DNA from: Streptomyces sp. WMMB 322
GTDB lineage: Bacteria > Actinomycetota > Actinomycetes > Streptomycetales > Streptomycetaceae
NCBI RefSeq assembly: GCF_900090145.1
Contig: NZ_FMHI01000007.1
Span: forward strand, 186,001 to 250,000
Direction of reading: 5' to 3'
DNA: 64,000 nt
Each line of letters begins with the position of its first letter. The first letter of the stretch is position 1. Position numbers and translations under genes: made by a program. The notes beneath the pieces were generated by a model. That model saw only the letters and a list, made by a program, of their open reading frames with translations, had not been told where the DNA came from and did no database searches. This document shows, in pieces, positions 10,240 to 19,584 of the stretch.

Positions 10240-13200
10240 CTAACGCTCCTGCTGGTAATGGGGGCCTGTGCCGCGGCCGTTCGTTGTACCGGCTTGTCGG
10301 CCCTGCTGGATGCCGCGACGGAGGTTCGTCAGCCTGCCGCGGACGTCATCGGGTGCACGCGAGACCTGCGGTCCTGCTTGTGCGGAGGACTGCTGCTGTG
10401 CGGTACCCGCGACCAGGTTGGCGCGGGGCACGCGACGCGGCAGACCGGAAGTGGTCACTCCGCCCGCTGCGGGCTGGCGCACCTGCTCCGCGCGGCGCCA
10501 GCGTTCGTCGTTGGGCGAAGCGCCCCAGTGCGCACCGGAGTCGGCCCCGTGGTGGACGCCGGCGGAGTGCGACGAGTTCGCCGCCGCTCCCTCGGAGCCA
10601 CGGGCCGCGTGCCGCTGCGGCATCGGTGGCACGGCCGAGGCCGGCTGTCCTGGCCGCGGAGCGGGTGCGTGCTGGGACGAGGACCGCTCTGGCTGCGCCG
10701 GGGGCTCGGAGGGCTCCCGCTGCGGCGGAGGCGCCGAGGACGCGGCACGGAACCAGTTGGACTCGATCGACTCGAAGATCGGCGTCGGGGCGTCGGCCGC
10801 CGCCGGCGGCACCGAAGGAATGCCGAAGTCCGGGTCGTACGAGGGCTCCTGGTCGCCCTGCGGCTGCTCGCGTCCGGGAGCGGCACCCTGGCCGCCGCTG
10901 GAGGCGTTGGTGTAGCCGGGGCGGGCGAACTCGCCGGTCTCGCTGGACTCGGACTCGTCGTGACCGCGGGGGCCGTCCTCGGCGGGGCCGGAGGCCGTCG
11001 CCCAGCTCGGACGCTGCTGGCTCCAGTCGTCCGGGCGCATGAACTGTGAGGTGTCGCTCGGACCGCCGGGCTGCGGACGCTCGAACTCACCGGTGTCGGA
11101 CGGGGACTGCGGGCGCTTGAACTCACCCGTGCCGGAGCCCGGACGGGGACGCTCGAACTCACCGGTGTCGGACGGCGACTGCGGGCGCTTGAACTCACCC
11201 GTGCCGGAGCCCGGACGGGGACGCTCGAACTCACCCGTGTCCGCCGGGGACTGCGGGCGCTGGAACTCACCCGTGTCCGAGGGGGACTGCGGCATCGCGT
11301 ACTCGCCGCTGGGCTGGTTCTCACGCTCCCAGGGGCCGCCCCAGCCGTCGCGGGGCCGCTCGAACTCGGCGGGCTCCGGGCCTCCCTGGCCGCTGTCGCC
11401 GCCTCCCGGCAGCGCTCCGGCCGGGCCGGGCCGCTGCGGAAGCGGGGGCACCTGGCGGTTCGGCGGGCCCTGGGCGTCCTGGCCCCTGCCGGGGCCTCCG
11501 GGGCCGCCGGGACCGCTGCTGCCGAAGAGGTTGGTCGTCGGAGGACCGCCGTCGCCCTGACCGCTGCCGGCACCCACCGGAACGTCAGAACCGGGCAGTG
11601 CGGGACGGGACTCGCCGCCGCCCACCTGCCGCGTAGGCGGACCGCCGAGCTTGGCCGGGCCGGTGCCGCCGGGGCCGGCGCCCGGCCCGCGCTGCAGCGC
11701 CGCGGCAAGCCCCGAGCCCTTGGGCACGCTCGGGCCGTTGCCGCCGGGACCGCCGGCGCTTCCGGGCTTGCCCTTCTGCGGGCCCTGGGCGCCGCCCTGG
11801 GCCACGTCGACGGGAAGCATGACGAGGGCGGTCGTACCGCCGGAGTCGGAGGGGCGCAGCTGGATGCGTATGCCGTGCCGCAGGGAGAGGCGGCCGACCA
11901 CGAAGAGACCCATGCGGCGCGAGACCGAGACGTCGACGGTCGGCGGGCTGGCCAGCCGCTCGTTGATCGCCGAGAGGTCCTCCGGGGAGAGGCCGATTCC
12001 GGTGTCGTGTATCTCCACCAGCACACGCCCGTCGGGCAGTGCGTGACCGGTGACCTTGACCTTCGTCTGCGGTGAGGAGAACGACGTGGCGTTCTCCAGC
12101 AGCTCGGCGAGGAGGTGCACGAGGTCGTTGACGACCCGGCCCGCAACCTCGGTGGCCGGAACGGAGTTCAGCTCGATCCGCTCGTACTGCTCCACCTCGG
12201 AGGCCGCTGCGCGCAGCACGTCGACGAGCGGGACGGGCCTGGTCCAGCGGCGGCCCGGCTCCTCGCCCGCGAGGACGAGGAGGTTCTCACCGTTGCGCCG
12301 CATGCGGGTCGCGAGGTGGTCCAGCTTGAAGAGCGAGGAGAGCTGGTCCGGGTCGGCCTCACGGGACTCCAGCTCGGATATGAGCGAGAGCTGACGCTGG
12401 ATGAGGCCCTGGCTGCGGCGGGAGAGGTTGGTGAACATCGCGTTGACGTTGCCCCGCAGCAGGGCCTGCTCGCCGGCGAGCCGGACGGCCTCCCGGTGGA
12501 CGTCGTCGAACGCGGAGGCCACCTTGCCGATCTCGTCCCGGCTGTGGACACCGACCGACTCGACGGAGGTGTCCACATCCTGCGGCTCGGACTCGGACAT
12601 CTGGCGCACCAGCTCCGGCAGCCGCTTGCGGGCGACGTCCTGGGCCGTGTCCTGGAGGCGGCGCAGCGAGCGCACCATGGAGCGGGCGACGACGAACGCT
12701 CCGACGAGGGAGATGCCGAGGACCAGAAGGATCACGGCACCGTTGAGGAACGCCTCGCGCTGGGCGGAGGCACGCAGCTCACGGGCCTGCTGCTCCATCT
12801 GGGAGAGCAGCGTCGACTCGATCTTCCCCATCTCGTCGATCTTCGAGCGGTCCTGGTCGTACCAGTCGGGGTACGAGCGGTTCTCGCTCTTGATGCCGTC
12901 GGGGTTGTTCAGCACGCGGTCGCGGTACTTGTCCGCCAGCGTGATGTTGACGACGCCGCCGTCGAGCGGCTTGGTCAGCGCGGAGGCGCGCTCCTCGCCG
13001 TAGATCTGGTTGAAGCTGCCGAGCGAGGCGCTCTCGCTCTCGGCGGCCGTCTTCGCGTAGAGCCGGTCGCTCTCGGAGAGTTCGGGGCCGCCCTTGCGGG
13101 CGAGGCCGGCGGAGATGATCGCCCGCTGGATGGAGGCGTACTCCTTGGCGGTGGAGAACGACGAGAGAGCACGCGTGCTCTGGATCATCTCGGAGTTGTT

Positions 13201-13854
13201 CGTCGCCTGCGCCATGTCCTGCGACAGGGCCAGCAGCGAGTCGATGAGCTGGTTGTAGCTGTTGACCGTCTGCGAGACCGACGCCGGGTTGTCGTACGCG
13301 CGCTCGCGGATGTTCTTGATCGCCGTCAGCTGCCTGGTGATGTCCAGAACGGTGGACTGGACGCCCGCCATCACTCTGTCGCTGCCGTCGATGTCGGCGG
13401 TGGCTTCCTTGAACGCCTGGAAGGACTGGTCCGTCTTCTCCCGGGGGCCGACAACGGTGTCGTCCTTGGAGTCCCCGGTGGCGATCAGCGGGCCGGCAGA
13501 GCGGTCGCGCTCCTCCTGGAGGGCCGAGGCGAGCTCCGTCGCCTGCTCGGTCATCTCCGTGAGCAGCTTCATGTTGTCGAGCTGGTCGACGTTCCCGAGG
13601 GAATCCTGAATCCGCAGGGCACCCAGGGTCGTTGCAGCGACCACGGGCAGTGCGAGGAGCGACACCAGACGCGTACTGATCCGCCAGTTGCGCAGGGCGG
13701 CTCGCGAGCCCGGCCCGGGAGGCGTCCTCAGCCGCTGCTCGTCGCTCTTGTCGCCTTTGACGGCCGGGCGGTTGGCCGCCCCGCCGTCCTCGTCGTGCAC
13801 CGCGGCCGTCGGACCGCTCTGCTGGGCGCGCTGGGGTGAGGATCCGTCCGTCAT
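10240..13854 (-). CDS. cvnA: Conservon sensor histidine-kinase-like protein CvnA (copy 2)
   Basis: About 1204 aa from the ATG at 13854 (MTDGSSPQRAQQ), which has GGAG about 9 nt upstream; the frame stays open to 14118. Membrane segments are near residues 58-78 and 372-395, flanking a nitrate/nitrite-sensor-like extracellular domain. HAMP and the DHLATRMRRNGENLLVLAG block follow, then HATPase_c with LLAELLENATSF and HDTGIGL. The tail of more than 500 residues is Gly/Pro-rich and carries tandem repeats of the type SDTGEFERP. The kinase core resembles CvnA1 closely, but the extracellular domain and tail differ, so the two receptors probably sense different inputs. Confidence 0.92.
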   Translation of the reverse strand: MTDGSSPQRAQQSGPTAAVHDEDGGAANRPAVKGDKSDEQRLRTPPGPGSRAALRNWRISTRLVSLLALPVVAATTLGALRIQDSLGNVDQLDNMKLLTEMTEQATELASALQEERDRSAGPLIATGDSKDDTVVGPREKTDQSFQAFKEATADIDGSDRVMAGVQSTVLDITRQLTAIKNIRERAYDNPASVSQTVNSYNQLIDSLLALSQDMAQATNNSEMIQSTRALSSFSTAKEYASIQRAIISAGLARKGGPELSESDRLYAKTAAESESASLGSFNQIYGEERASALTKPLDGGVVNITLADKYRDRVLNNPDGIKSENRSYPDWYDQDRSKIDEMGKIESTLLSQMEQQARELRASAQREAFLNGAVILLVLGISLVGAFVVARSMVRSLRRLQDTAQDVARKRLPELVRQMSESEPQDVDTSVESVGVHSRDEIGKVASAFDDVHREAVRLAGEQALLRGNVNAMFTNLSRRSQGLIQRQLSLISELESREADPDQLSSLFKLDHLATRMRRNGENLLVLAGEEPGRRWTRPVPLVDVLRAAASEVEQYERIELNSVPATEVAGRVVNDLVHLLAELLENATSFSSPQTKVKVTGHALPDGRVLVEIHDTGIGLSPEDLSAINERLASPPTVDVSVSRRMGLFVVGRLSLRHGIRIQLRPSDSGGTTALVMLPVDVAQGGAQGPQKGKPGSAGGPGGNGPSVPKGSGLAAALQRGPGAGPGGTGPAKLGGPPTRQVGGGESRPALPGSDVPVGAGSGQGDGGPPTTNLFGSSGPGGPGGPGRGQDAQGPPNRQVPPLPQRPGPAGALPGGGDSGQGGPEPAEFERPRDGWGGPWERENQPSGEYAMPQSPSDTGEFQRPQSPADTGEFERPRPGSGTGEFKRPQSPSDTGEFERPRPGSGTGEFKRPQSPSDTGEFERPQPGGPSDTSQFMRPDDWSQQRPSWATASGPAEDGPRGHDESESSETGEFARPGYTNASSGGQGAAPGREQPQGDQEPSYDPDFGIPSVPPAAADAPTPIFESIESNWFRAASSAPPPQREPSEPPAQPERSSSQHAPAPRPGQPASAVPPMPQRHAARGSEGAAANSSHSAGVHHGADSGAHWGASPNDERWRRAEQVRQPAAGGVTTSGLPRRVPRANLVAGTAQQQSSAQAGPQVSRAPDDVRGRLTNLRRGIQQGRQAGTTNGRGTGPHYQQER
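11070..11310. repeat. Tandem repeats encoding TGEF-x-RP motifs in CvnA2
   Basis: A 72-bp unit (24 codons, two half-units reading roughly RPRPGSGTGEFK and RPQSPSDTGEFE) occurs about twice perfectly, flanked by diverged half-units. This gives at least seven TGEF/SQF-type motifs in a row. It may be a multivalent docking tail or slippage-prone linker; I know of no function for it. Confidence 0.85.
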
Positions 13855-14118
13855 TCCGCGCGGCTCCGGATCCCCCGCAGCGCTGCCATCCCTCTTGAAA
13901 CGTCCCTGCACTAGCGTCGCAACCTCTGGACCAGGCGCCCCTCCGCTTGGGACGGCGGGACGGTATCGAGTCGTGGGGGTCCCAAGGCCCCCCTGGCGGT
14001 CGTGATTTGACCGGCGCGCGTCCCCTGACCGCCGCGCGGCGCTGCTCTGCGCCCCTGCGCGCCGGTTGTTTCCCGCAGCGGTCCGTGGAATTCCAGCACA
14101 GTGCCGGATCTCCAACAA

Positions 14119-14459
14119 GGGCTGTGGAAAACCCGCCGGGCGCGGTGACGCTCCGCCAATATTCCGTCACTTCCTGTGCGACACACTTTCCGCGATTCCG
14201 GACTTTTCAGTGCCGGATTGCGGACCCCTCCCGCCCCAGCAGTATCAGACCCGGAGCCGGAACCTCACGTCTGGCCCCGATGTCCGGTTCGGCACTCACG
14301 ACACCTCATCACGTAAGTCCCTTTTGCTCACGCTCCGGTGAGCAAACTCACACGCTCCGCGTCGCCCGCATCACGTAACGAAATGAAAATGGGTCCTAGC
14401 CTGTTTACAGAACACGGCGGAACGACAAGTCAATTGGAAAGTGCGAGGTACGGTCGAGC
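14119..14459. promoter_or_regulatory. Divergent promoter region between cvnA2 and a small gene
   Basis: 341 nt, AT-richer than its surroundings. A perfect inverted repeat TTTGCTCAC-GCTCCG-GTGAGCAAA lies at 14323-14346. Farther right a TAGCCT hexamer near 14397 could be the -10 of the rightward small gene. Nothing here looks coding. True gap on the left begins at 13855 if the preferred cvnA2 start is right. Confidence 0.45.
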
Positions 14460-14642
14460 GTGAAGACCACCCTTATCATGCGCAGCACAGCCAACCCGCG
14501 CCGCACCACCCTGGCCCACCTCCAGGACGCGGACGAGTTGACCACGAGGGCCGTCGCCGAAGAGGCCGGGGACCTCGACAACCTGGAGCCGCAGACCGCG
14601 AATCCGGCGCGCACCGTGCTCGAGGACGCACCCGCAGGCTGA
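14460..14642 (+). CDS. Small hypothetical protein
   Basis: 60 aa from a GTG (MKTTLIMRSTANPRRTTLAHL); an ATG six codons in (MRSTANPRR) is the alternative start. It is hydrophilic, with no membrane segment and no known domain. Support for a real gene: it is isolated, has its own AT-rich upstream region with a hairpin, and ends 29 nt before a strong terminator. It also has Streptomyces-like codon bias, on the strand opposite its neighbours. The sequence resembles small uncharacterised Streptomyces proteins I recall, but I cannot name a family. Function unknown. Confidence 0.5.
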   Translation: MKTTLIMRSTANPRRTTLAHLQDADELTTRAVAEEAGDLDNLEPQTANPARTVLEDAPAG

Positions 14643-14671
14643 ACGACGGCCCCGTGGCACACGTGGCACAC

Positions 14672-14710
14672 AAGGACGGCCTCCCGTGAACTCACCGGGA
14701 GGCCGTCCTT
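14672..14710. terminator. Bidirectional terminator
   Basis: Perfect 15-bp stem AAGGACGGCCTCCCG / CGGGAGGCCGTCCTT with a 9-nt loop, between the small rightward gene and the leftward accE. It can serve both. Confidence 0.85.
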
Positions 14711-14852
14711 CGTTGTTCGGGTCTCGCTGCTCTGGTCCCGCTGTTCGCAGGTTCGCCCGGCCGGCGGCCGCCGGAGCCCGGCCGTGGCGGCCGAACTCCG
14801 CTCGCGCCTGGGCGAGTTGCGCTCGGCAGGTTGCGCCTCGGCCGGTTGCGCC

Positions 14853-15092
14853 TCAGCCCTGCCAGCTGTGGGGGGCGCGGAAGCCGCGTGCGCGCTCCAG
14901 GCGCCTCCAGCCGGCCTTGCCGCTGCCCGCGGTGCGCGAGCCCGGGATCTGGGCGTGCCGGGCGGAGGCAGCGGCGCGGGCGAGCAGCAGCGCCGTGACG
15001 GCGGCCAGTTCCTCCTCGTTGGCCTCGCCCTTCTCCACGCGGACGAGACGGCTGCTGACGGCTGTGTCGGTCGGGTTCATCGAAGTATTCAT
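14853..15092 (-). CDS. accE: Acyl-CoA carboxylase epsilon subunit
   Basis: 79 aa, starting MNTSMNPTDTAVSSRLVRVE. The pattern LVRVEKGEANEEELAAVTALL followed by a basic C-terminus ending W-R-x-L-E-R-ARGFRAPHSWQG is the hallmark of actinobacterial epsilon subunits. These bind the carboxyltransferase beta subunit and raise activity of the biotin-dependent complex. It lies 14 nt downstream of accB in the same transcript. The ATG at 15080 is an alternative start. Overlapping longer frames are read-through of the other strand or frame. The pairing with accB matches the acetyl-CoA carboxylase locus of S. coelicolor. Confidence 0.88.
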   Translation of the reverse strand: MNTSMNPTDTAVSSRLVRVEKGEANEEELAAVTALLLARAAASARHAQIPGSRTAGSGKAGWRRLERARGFRAPHSWQG

Positions 15093-15106
15093 CCCTTGCT
15101 TCGGGG

Positions 15107-16741
15107 TCACTGTGGGGGGTTTCCGTGCTTGCGTGAGGGCAGATCGGCGTGCTTGGTGCGCAGCATCTGCAGGGAGCGGACGAGGACTTCGCGGGTCTCG
15201 GCCGGATCGATGACGTCGTCGACGAGGCCGCGTTCGGCCGCGTAGTACGGGTGCATCAGCTCGGCCTTGTACTCCTTGACCATCCGCGCCCGCATCGCCT
15301 CGGGGTCGTCCGCGCCGTTGATCTCCCGGCGGAAGATCACGTTGGCCGCGCCCTCGGCGCCCATGACCGCGATCTCGTTCGTCGGCCAGGCGAAGGTCAG
15401 GTCGGCGCCGATGGACTGGGAGTCCATGACGATGTACGCGCCGCCGTACGCCTTGCGCAGCACCACGGAGATCCGTGGCACCGTCGCGTTGCAGTACGCG
15501 TACAGCAGCTTCGCGCCGTGGCGGATGATTCCGCCGTGCTCCTGGTCGACGCCGGGCAGGAAGCCCGGCACGTCCAGCAGCGTGACGATGGGAATGTTGA
15601 ACGCGTCGCACATCTGCACGAAGCGGGCGCCCTTCTCCGACGCCTCGATGTCCAGCACCCCCGCCAGCGACTGCGGCTGGTTGGCGATGATGCCCACCAC
15701 CTGGCCGTCCATCCGGGCCAGGCACACGATCAGGTTCGTCGCCCACCGCTCGTGGATCTCCAGCAGGTCCCCGTCGTCGACGAGTTCCTCGATCACCTTG
15801 CGCATGTCGTACGGGCGGTTGCCGTCCGCCGGCACCAGATCGAGCAGCACCTCGCCACGGCGGTCCACCGGGTCGGTGCTCTCCTCGGCGGGAGGATTCT
15901 CGCGGTTGTTGCTCGGCAGCATCGACAGCAGGTACCGCACCTCTTCCAGGCACGTGGCCTCGTCGTCGTAGGCGAAGTGCGCGACGCCCGAGGTCGCGGC
16001 GTGCACGTCCGCGCCGCCCAGTCCGTTCTGCGAGACGTTCGCGCCGGTCACCGCCTGCACGACGTCCGGGCCGGTGATGAACATCTGCGAGGTGTCGCGG
16101 ACCATGAAGACGAAGTCCGTCAGCGCCGGCGAGTAGGCCGCGCCGCCCGCACACGGGCCGAGCATCACCGAGATCTGCGGAATCACGCCCGACGCGCGGG
16201 TGTTGCGCTGGAAGATCCCGCCGTATCCGGCGAGCGCCGAGACGCCCTCCTGGATACGCGCGCCCGCACCGTCGTTGAGGGAGATCAGCGGCGCACCAGC
16301 CGAGATCGCCATATCCATGATCTTGTGGATCTTCGTGGCGTGCGCCTCACCAAGCGCACCGCCGAAGATGCGGAAGTCGTGCGCGTAGACGAACACCGTC
16401 CGCCCGTGCACCAGCCCCCACCCGGTGACGACACCGTCGGTGTAGGGCTTCTTCTCCTCCAGCCCGAAACCCGTGGCACGGTGCCGCCGCAGCGGCTCCA
16501 CCTCACGGAACGTCCCCTCGTCCAGCAGCAGTTCGATCCGCTCCCGGACGGTCAGCTTCCCCTTCGTGTGCTGAGCCTGCGTCGCCCGCTCACTGGGCCC
16601 CTGCAGCGCGCGCTCCCGCAGAGCACGCAGCTCCGCCACACGTCCGCGCGCGTCCGGTGCCCCGGTGGCTGCGGCTTCGGACGCGGCTGCGGTCTCCGCG
16701 GCCTGCGGCGTCTGCTGCGACGACTGGGTCTGATCGGTCAT
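15107..16741 (-). CDS. accB: Acyl-CoA carboxylase carboxyltransferase (beta) subunit, AccB type
   Basis: 544 aa, two crotonase-like halves. It transfers carboxyl from biotin to acyl-CoA to give malonyl- or methylmalonyl-CoA. The first oxyanion-hole glycines are in MLGPCAGGAAYSPA and the second in RKAYGGAYIVMDS. The specificity position in GGAY-I-VMDS (about residue 437) is Ile, as in S. coelicolor AccB, which accepts acetyl-CoA; PccB has Asp there and is restricted to propionyl-CoA. The biotin-carboxylase/BCCP alpha subunit is not in this window. The N-terminal 30 residues are Ala/Gln-rich and variable. First gene of the accB-accE operon; the ATG at 16741 gives the usual length. Confidence 0.95.
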   Translation of the reverse strand: MTDQTQSSQQTPQAAETAAASEAAATGAPDARGRVAELRALRERALQGPSERATQAQHTKGKLTVRERIELLLDEGTFREVEPLRRHRATGFGLEEKKPYTDGVVTGWGLVHGRTVFVYAHDFRIFGGALGEAHATKIHKIMDMAISAGAPLISLNDGAGARIQEGVSALAGYGGIFQRNTRASGVIPQISVMLGPCAGGAAYSPALTDFVFMVRDTSQMFITGPDVVQAVTGANVSQNGLGGADVHAATSGVAHFAYDDEATCLEEVRYLLSMLPSNNRENPPAEESTDPVDRRGEVLLDLVPADGNRPYDMRKVIEELVDDGDLLEIHERWATNLIVCLARMDGQVVGIIANQPQSLAGVLDIEASEKGARFVQMCDAFNIPIVTLLDVPGFLPGVDQEHGGIIRHGAKLLYAYCNATVPRISVVLRKAYGGAYIVMDSQSIGADLTFAWPTNEIAVMGAEGAANVIFRREINGADDPEAMRARMVKEYKAELMHPYYAAERGLVDDVIDPAETREVLVRSLQMLRTKHADLPSRKHGNPPQ

Positions 16742-16878
16742 GTATAGACCCTACGAAACGGCAGGGTCGTTCATCCTCGTCAGATTCAGACAGTGTCCGA
16801 GGGTGATTCATGGTCGCGCTGGACAGAACGGCGCCCGAGCGTGCCTTCAGGGCAGGGATGTCTCTCACGCGGCCCGCC

Positions 16879-16905
16879 CCGGGCTGTGGGATTCCCACAG
16901 CCCGG
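16879..16905 (-). terminator. Terminator after polysaccharide lyase gene
   Basis: Perfect 12-bp stem CCGGGCTGTGGG / CCCACAGCCCGG with loop ATT, 56 nt beyond the lyase stop and before the accB promoter region (16742-16878). Confidence 0.8.
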
Positions 16906-16961
16906 TGACGGTGCCCTGTCAAGTTGCCGCGGGCCGTCCGGTCCAGCCGCACAACCGCAGC

Positions 16962-19415
16962 TCAAGGCACCCGTACCGCACAGCTCACGCTCGTACCAGC
17001 CGTCCCCGGTGTCACGCGCAGCCGCAGCGAGCGCCCCGTGCCGAGCACCTCGACGCCGTCGGACGCCGACAGCACCTCGCCCACAGGACGGTGCCACGTC
17101 ACCTCGAACGGCCCGCCGGTCCTTGGAGGTTCTGCCACGTGGACGGTGGCGGTGCGCCGTCCGCCGCCGCGGGCAGCGCGCACCAGGACGCTGGACGGTG
17201 CGCCCGAGGTGAGCCGGCCCGCCGACCCCGCGGTCCAGAAGTTCGCGGCGCTCAGCCCCAGGTGCCGGACGCTGACGGCCTGCACGGCCGCGGTGTTGGC
17301 GTCGACGACGACCCGCCGCCGGTCCGCCGCGCGCGCGGCGACACGCTCCGCCCCGGCGCCGGGCATCAGCACGTAGGCGTAGCCGGCGTCGTGGGGATCG
17401 CTGCCGTGGCTGGTCCACAACGTCACATAGCGACGCGTGACGGGATCGGCGACGCTTCCCTCGTTGATGTCGGACCATGCGCCCGTGCGCGCCTCGCACA
17501 GCACACGCAGCCGTGTGCCGCCCGGCCAGATCCAGCCGCCGTGGCCCTCCAGATGAGCCCAGCCGGCGCGGGAGGCGGTCCGCGGCCGACCGGTGCCGCG
17601 CGTACCCGTGTCCCACGCCCGTCCGTCCACGGTGAGGGCAACGGCCCCGGCGGTCCTCGCGGGGGCTCCCAGGTTGCGGTTGTCGAAGACGGTCTCCACC
17701 TCCGTGCCGTCCTCGCATGTGATGCCTGCGCCGAGGCAGACGATCTCGTCGTCGAGGCAGAACCAGGACTTGCGAGCCGTGAGGGTGCTCTCCAGTCCCT
17801 TCACATGCTGGCCGACGGCGGCGAATTCGCCGTCGGTGACGCCGCCGGCCCACCGGGCGTCCGGCTTGGGCTCCCCCCACTCGCCTCCGGCGTTGTCGGG
17901 GAGTCGCTTGGTGGAGACGGTCGTGCCGGGAAGCCGGTACCAGTCGACGGTCGGCCAGAAGTCGTCGGCGTACTGGTCCAGCGTTCCGGACGGTCCCCAC
18001 CAGGAGAGCATCCCCGCGCCGGTGTGCCAGCCGCGTGGATTCTCGCCGTTGCCCGCCTCGTAGTAGGCGATGCGGTCGGACGCCATGGCGACGTTCGCGC
18101 ACCAGCCGGGACGGCGGTGCACCGCCCGGGCCATGGCCGGAAACAGCCGGTGCTCCACGGGTTCCGGCGCCGCCTGCCCGTCCTCGTCCACGACCGCGTG
18201 CAACCGCGCCAGGTCCGCCACGTCGAACTGCGGATCGGTGAGCACCGGCAGCGCGGTGTCCCGCTCGGTCCAGCCGCGCACCATGGCGTTCCAGCGCCTG
18301 CGCCGGGCCTCGTCCGCTCCCCCGCCCAGCAGGGCGACAGCGGCGATGAGTTGATGCCCGCGCGTGTGGTCGCTCTGCCGAATCCTCCTGGTGTCGTTCT
18401 TGAGGATGCCGCGCGATATGGCCCTGCCGCTGACGCTGTCCATCATGAGCCCGTCGTACAGCAGCGGCGCATAGGCGTTGTCCACGCTGTCCAGGATGAT
18501 CCGGCGGGCCGGGTCGGTGACCTCCCAACTCGTGCCGTCCAGCAGGGTGAAGAGCCTGCCCAGGCCGTCGAGCAGCACGTAGCCGTACGTCCCGGAGTAG
18601 GCCACCCATGTGTGCTGGATGAAGGAGCCGTCCGCGTAGAGCCCGTCCCCCTCGGTGACGTACGGGAAGACGGGCGAGAGGGAGGCCGTCGCCAGAGCGA
18701 TCTTGCCGGGGGCCTCGCCGAGGATGCCGCGCACCGCGTAGACGCGGCAGAAGTCGACGCGGTTGGCACCGGTGGAGCGTCCCGTGTACTCGTCGAACAC
18801 GGACTCCGGGAGGAAGTGGTCGACGGCGGCGAGGAATTGGCCGCGCTGCTCGGCCCCGAGCTCGTCGTGGAGCATCGCGACGATGTCCAGCAGCAGGCGC
18901 GGGCTGCCGATCTGCCACTCCCACCAGTTGCCGTACGGCTCGGTGCCGGCGTGATAGACGCGCTCGTGCACATGGGCCAGCCCGGTCCGCACGGCGTCGA
19001 GCAGGCGGGGGTCGCCGGTGCGGCCCGTGCCGGGCTGGACGTAGCCCTCGGTCATCGTCGCGAGCCGCTGGTAGGACTGCGTGATCCCGGACGGCGGGTC
19101 GAAGGGGTACTCCGGGAAGAGGGAGTCGTCCGCCGGCCGCATCTGCTCCAGCAGCGCACCGGCCTGTTCACCGGTCTCCGCCAGCCTCGACGCGTACGGC
19201 TCGGCCCCGGGATCGAAGCCGTGGCCGAGCCGCAGCCGGAGCCAGCGCTCGCGCAGCGCGGCGAAGTCGTCGGCGGCCGGCTCCTGTTGGCGCCTCGCAC
19301 GGCCGAGCGCGGCGGCCGGAGGCGCCGTCGGCGATGTCACTGTGAGAGCGGTTGCTGCTGTTGCGGCGGAGGCGGCCAGGAAGGTGCGTCTGGGCCAGAT
19401 CGGAATGGACGGCAC
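16962..19415 (-). CDS. Secreted polysaccharide lyase family 8 (hyaluronate/chondroitin/xanthan lyase type)
   Basis: 817 aa from the GTG at 19415, preceded by GAGAGGGG; the frame is open farther upstream but that extension lacks a ribosome site. A twin-arginine signal (WPRRTFLAAS, residues 7-16, then an Ala-rich core) predicts Tat export. The alpha/alpha-toroid covers about 45-390 and carries the catalytic signature: Asn in TGANRVDFCRVY, and His and Tyr in DGSFIQHTWVAYSGTYGYV. An Ala/Thr-free beta-sandwich C-terminus follows. It beta-eliminates uronic-acid polysaccharides; which one cannot be told. It is monocistronic, with a terminator downstream and no sugar genes beside it. Confidence 0.93.
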   Translation of the reverse strand: MPSIPIWPRRTFLAASAATAATALTVTSPTAPPAAALGRARRQQEPAADDFAALRERWLRLRLGHGFDPGAEPYASRLAETGEQAGALLEQMRPADDSLFPEYPFDPPSGITQSYQRLATMTEGYVQPGTGRTGDPRLLDAVRTGLAHVHERVYHAGTEPYGNWWEWQIGSPRLLLDIVAMLHDELGAEQRGQFLAAVDHFLPESVFDEYTGRSTGANRVDFCRVYAVRGILGEAPGKIALATASLSPVFPYVTEGDGLYADGSFIQHTWVAYSGTYGYVLLDGLGRLFTLLDGTSWEVTDPARRIILDSVDNAYAPLLYDGLMMDSVSGRAISRGILKNDTRRIRQSDHTRGHQLIAAVALLGGGADEARRRRWNAMVRGWTERDTALPVLTDPQFDVADLARLHAVVDEDGQAAPEPVEHRLFPAMARAVHRRPGWCANVAMASDRIAYYEAGNGENPRGWHTGAGMLSWWGPSGTLDQYADDFWPTVDWYRLPGTTVSTKRLPDNAGGEWGEPKPDARWAGGVTDGEFAAVGQHVKGLESTLTARKSWFCLDDEIVCLGAGITCEDGTEVETVFDNRNLGAPARTAGAVALTVDGRAWDTGTRGTGRPRTASRAGWAHLEGHGGWIWPGGTRLRVLCEARTGAWSDINEGSVADPVTRRYVTLWTSHGSDPHDAGYAYVLMPGAGAERVAARAADRRRVVVDANTAAVQAVSVRHLGLSAANFWTAGSAGRLTSGAPSSVLVRAARGGGRRTATVHVAEPPRTGGPFEVTWHRPVGEVLSASDGVEVLGTGRSLRLRVTPGTAGTSVSCAVRVP

Positions 19416-19584
19416 GGCTGTACCCCTCTCGAAGTGGCTTAGACCTCTCGGGTCCCCCGTCGGTTTAGCAGCCGCCGCACCAACGGACAATGGGGCAGGG
19501 GGTGTTCACGGAGCAAGCGCGTTCAGCAGGGCCCGGACCGGAAACGCATCGGTCGCCGCCGGGCGACTCCGGCCCGGACCTCGC

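Noticed and set aside
13855..14118. N-terminal extension of CvnA2
   Set aside because: Open but Arg/Gly-rich, no ribosome site, and absent from the CvnA family; the ATG at 13854 has GGAG upstream.
16740..19442. 900-codon open frame on the + strand opposite the polysaccharide lyase
   Set aside because: Shadow of a GC-rich gene; no motif, and the opposite strand encodes an intact PL8 enzyme.
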